DNA of 7,094 bases from Fimbriimonadaceae bacterium (GTDB lineage: Bacteria; Armatimonadota; Fimbriimonadia; Fimbriimonadales; Fimbriimonadaceae): positions 1-7,094 of the forward strand of contig JAIBBE010000082.1 of NCBI GenBank assembly GCA_019694835.1, in the 5' to 3' direction. Below, piece after piece: positions 5,978 through 7,094 of the stretch (the first letter of the stretch is position 1; each line of letters starts with the position of its first letter). The translations under genes were made by a program, and so were the position numbers. Below the pieces are notes generated by a model that ran no database searches, was not told where the DNA came from, and worked only from the letters and a program-made list of their open reading frames with translations.

Positions 5978-7094
5978 TTGAGGGGTTTTAGTTTCCACTT
6001 CGCGGCATACAAATCACTCGAACCGGATTTGGTCACTTCGTGAGCGCCGAAGGTGGCAGGTGTGGAGAGGGCCCCGGCGATGATGAGTTCATCGGGAGCT
6101 CGGAAGGTGATGGGGTAAGCGCTGTCGTTGAGCTTGCCACCGGCCTGTTGCACCCAGAGGAGGCCGCCTTTGGCATCAAACGCCGCGACGAAAATGTCGC
6201 CGCTGCCTCGGGTGGTGAGGGCGTGACCGGCGAGCACGGTGTCTTGATTGAAATCGCCGCACACAAAGGCCGTGCCATGATCATCGGTGGTCACGCCGAG
6301 GCAATAATCGGTGCCCGGGCCATGCATGTGCTTCGCCCACTGCACCTGGCCTGCAGCATCCAGATGCGCGATGAGACCATCGTAATCCTTTTCGGTGCCG
6401 GCTTGAAACGTCTGGCCTGCCACACTCACGCTGCCCTTGAACATGCCCGCGCCCCACACGCGACCCTGCGAATCGCACGCGATCTCGTGATAAATGGCGG
6501 TCGTGGTCCCCGGGATGAGGTTTACCCATTCACCCTCGCCTTCGGGCGTGAGCTTCAGCACGAGCGCGGCACTCGTTTTGGATTCGATGGCGACTTTGCC
6601 AAAGGCTCCTGCGCCCGAAGCACTGCCACCGAGGTAGATATGGTCCTTCCCATCAATCGCGATGCCGTGCCCGCTGCCCGAGACCTTGCCGGAAGGAGCG
6701 CGATGCCATATCTCGCGGCCTTCGGCGTCATACTTCGTGCAGAAAAACTGTCCGCCAATCGCACCCGTGATGACGACATGCCCCTTCGAGTCGATGGCGA
6801 TCCCGTGTCCGTAGTCGGAGCTTTCTCCACCCTTCAAGCGCACCCACAGCAGCTTGCCATTGGGGGAGAACTTCGCAGTGAAGGCATCGTAGCTGCCTGC
6901 ATTCGGCACCTTCTCGCCATTCGCCATCGCGTCCGTGCTTTCGAAGTGTCCGGTGACATACGCATTCCCCGCCGCATCCGTGATCACGCCATACGCGCGA
7001 TCCGTCTTGCTGCCGCCAAAGCCGCTCACCCACAGCGGCTTGCCCGCAGCATCGAGCTTCGTCAGGCACATGTCCATCTCACCGGCCGTTTTGT
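5974..7094 (-). CDS. SBBP-type beta-propeller repeat protein, 5' end missing
   Basis: The frame is open through the right edge (KTAGE precedes the first visible ATG at 7077), so the start lies outside the window. About 370 C-terminal residues are seen. Counted from that internal Met, at least six units begin near residues 8, 70, 116, 176, 239 and 300. Each has a (L/F/Y)(D/S/T)xxG....W strand followed by a D..G..Y/V(T/C)G strand, the hallmark of SBBP (seven-bladed beta-propeller) repeats. Examples are LDAAGKPLW with DAAGNAYVTG and LDAAGQVQW with DDHGTAFVCG. Such proteins in planctomycetes and verrucomicrobia are usually exported and of unknown ligand; the signal peptide would be upstream of the window. 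It is the first gene of a two-gene operon with the esterase, joined by ATGA. The C-terminus (YAAKWKLKPLK) ends right after a propeller strand, with no sorting domain. Confidence 0.85.
   Translation of the reverse strand, partial: KTAGEMDMCLTKLDAAGKPLWVSGFGGSKTDRAYGVITDAAGNAYVTGHFESTDAMANGEKVPNAGSYDAFTAKFSPNGKLLWVRLKGGESSDYGHGIAIDSKGHVVITGAIGGQFFCTKYDAEGREIWHRAPSGKVSGSGHGIAIDGKDHIYLGGSASGAGAFGKVAIESKTSAALVLKLTPEGEGEWVNLIPGTTTAIYHEIACDSQGRVWGAGMFKGSVSVAGQTFQAGTEKDYDGLIAHLDAAGQVQWAKHMHGPGTDYCLGVTTDDHGTAFVCGDFNQDTVLAGHALTTRGSGDIFVAAFDAKGGLLWVQQAGGKLNDSAYPITFRAPDELIIAGALSTPATFGAHEVTKSGSSDLYAAKWKLKPLK

Noticed and set aside
5978..5998. Longer start (METKTPQ...) for the esterase.
   Set aside because: It overlaps the propeller gene by 25 nt and adds a charged prefix before the signal peptide; ATG 5977 or 5968 is more plausible.
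4736..6043. A 435-codon plus-strand open frame opposite the esterase.
   Set aside because: It is antisense to a gene with a signal peptide and SGNH motifs, is Arg/His/Glu-rich without domain structure, and is typical of shadow frames in GC-rich DNA.

Overview
The window looks like a piece of a chromosome from the Planctomycetota-Verrucomicrobiota-Chlamydiota group, most likely a verrucomicrobium. This is inferred from gene style rather than from a marker gene. It has a secreted SGNH esterase in tandem with an SBBP-type beta-propeller protein, and a soluble Hanks-type kinase fused to a long TPR array. Many starts lack a clear Shine-Dalgarno (SD) sequence and several genes join by ATGA overlaps. 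No rRNA, tRNA, CRISPR array or transposase is visible.

Bases 1-475 hold no intact gene of normal size. They carry two perfect 7-bp inverted repeats that share a 9-base word. A weak promoter-like pair and a strong SD before a 15-codon ORF follow. Next is a 52-codon ORF whose first 18 residues look like the conserved N-terminus of type I methyltransferase HsdM, after which the sequence diverges. Just before the kinase is an 11-codon ORF with its own SD, whose stop overlaps the kinase start.

Bases 476-4618 (+) are a tightly overlapping three-gene operon. Gene 1 is an 899-aa Ser/Thr kinase with 14 TPR units. Gene 2 is a 224-aa protein made of six TPR units. Gene 3 is a 261-aa protein with an N-terminal helical region and a C-terminal single-motif phospholipase D (PLD)-like domain (HDR-x4-D, then GASIKD). 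Overlaps are 14 nt and 4 nt. The logic is kinase plus TPR scaffold plus possible nuclease effector, next to an apparent restriction-modification relic. This makes it a candidate uncharacterised defence or conflict cassette; no function is proven by the sequence.

Bases 4619-4750 are a short convergent intergenic gap with no canonical terminator. Bases 4751-7094 (-) are two ordinary host-like genes joined by ATGA: an SBBP beta-propeller protein cut off by the right edge, then a secreted SGNH/GDSL hydrolase with a C-terminal beta-rich domain. They appear more GC-rich than the cassette and are probably the chromosomal flank.
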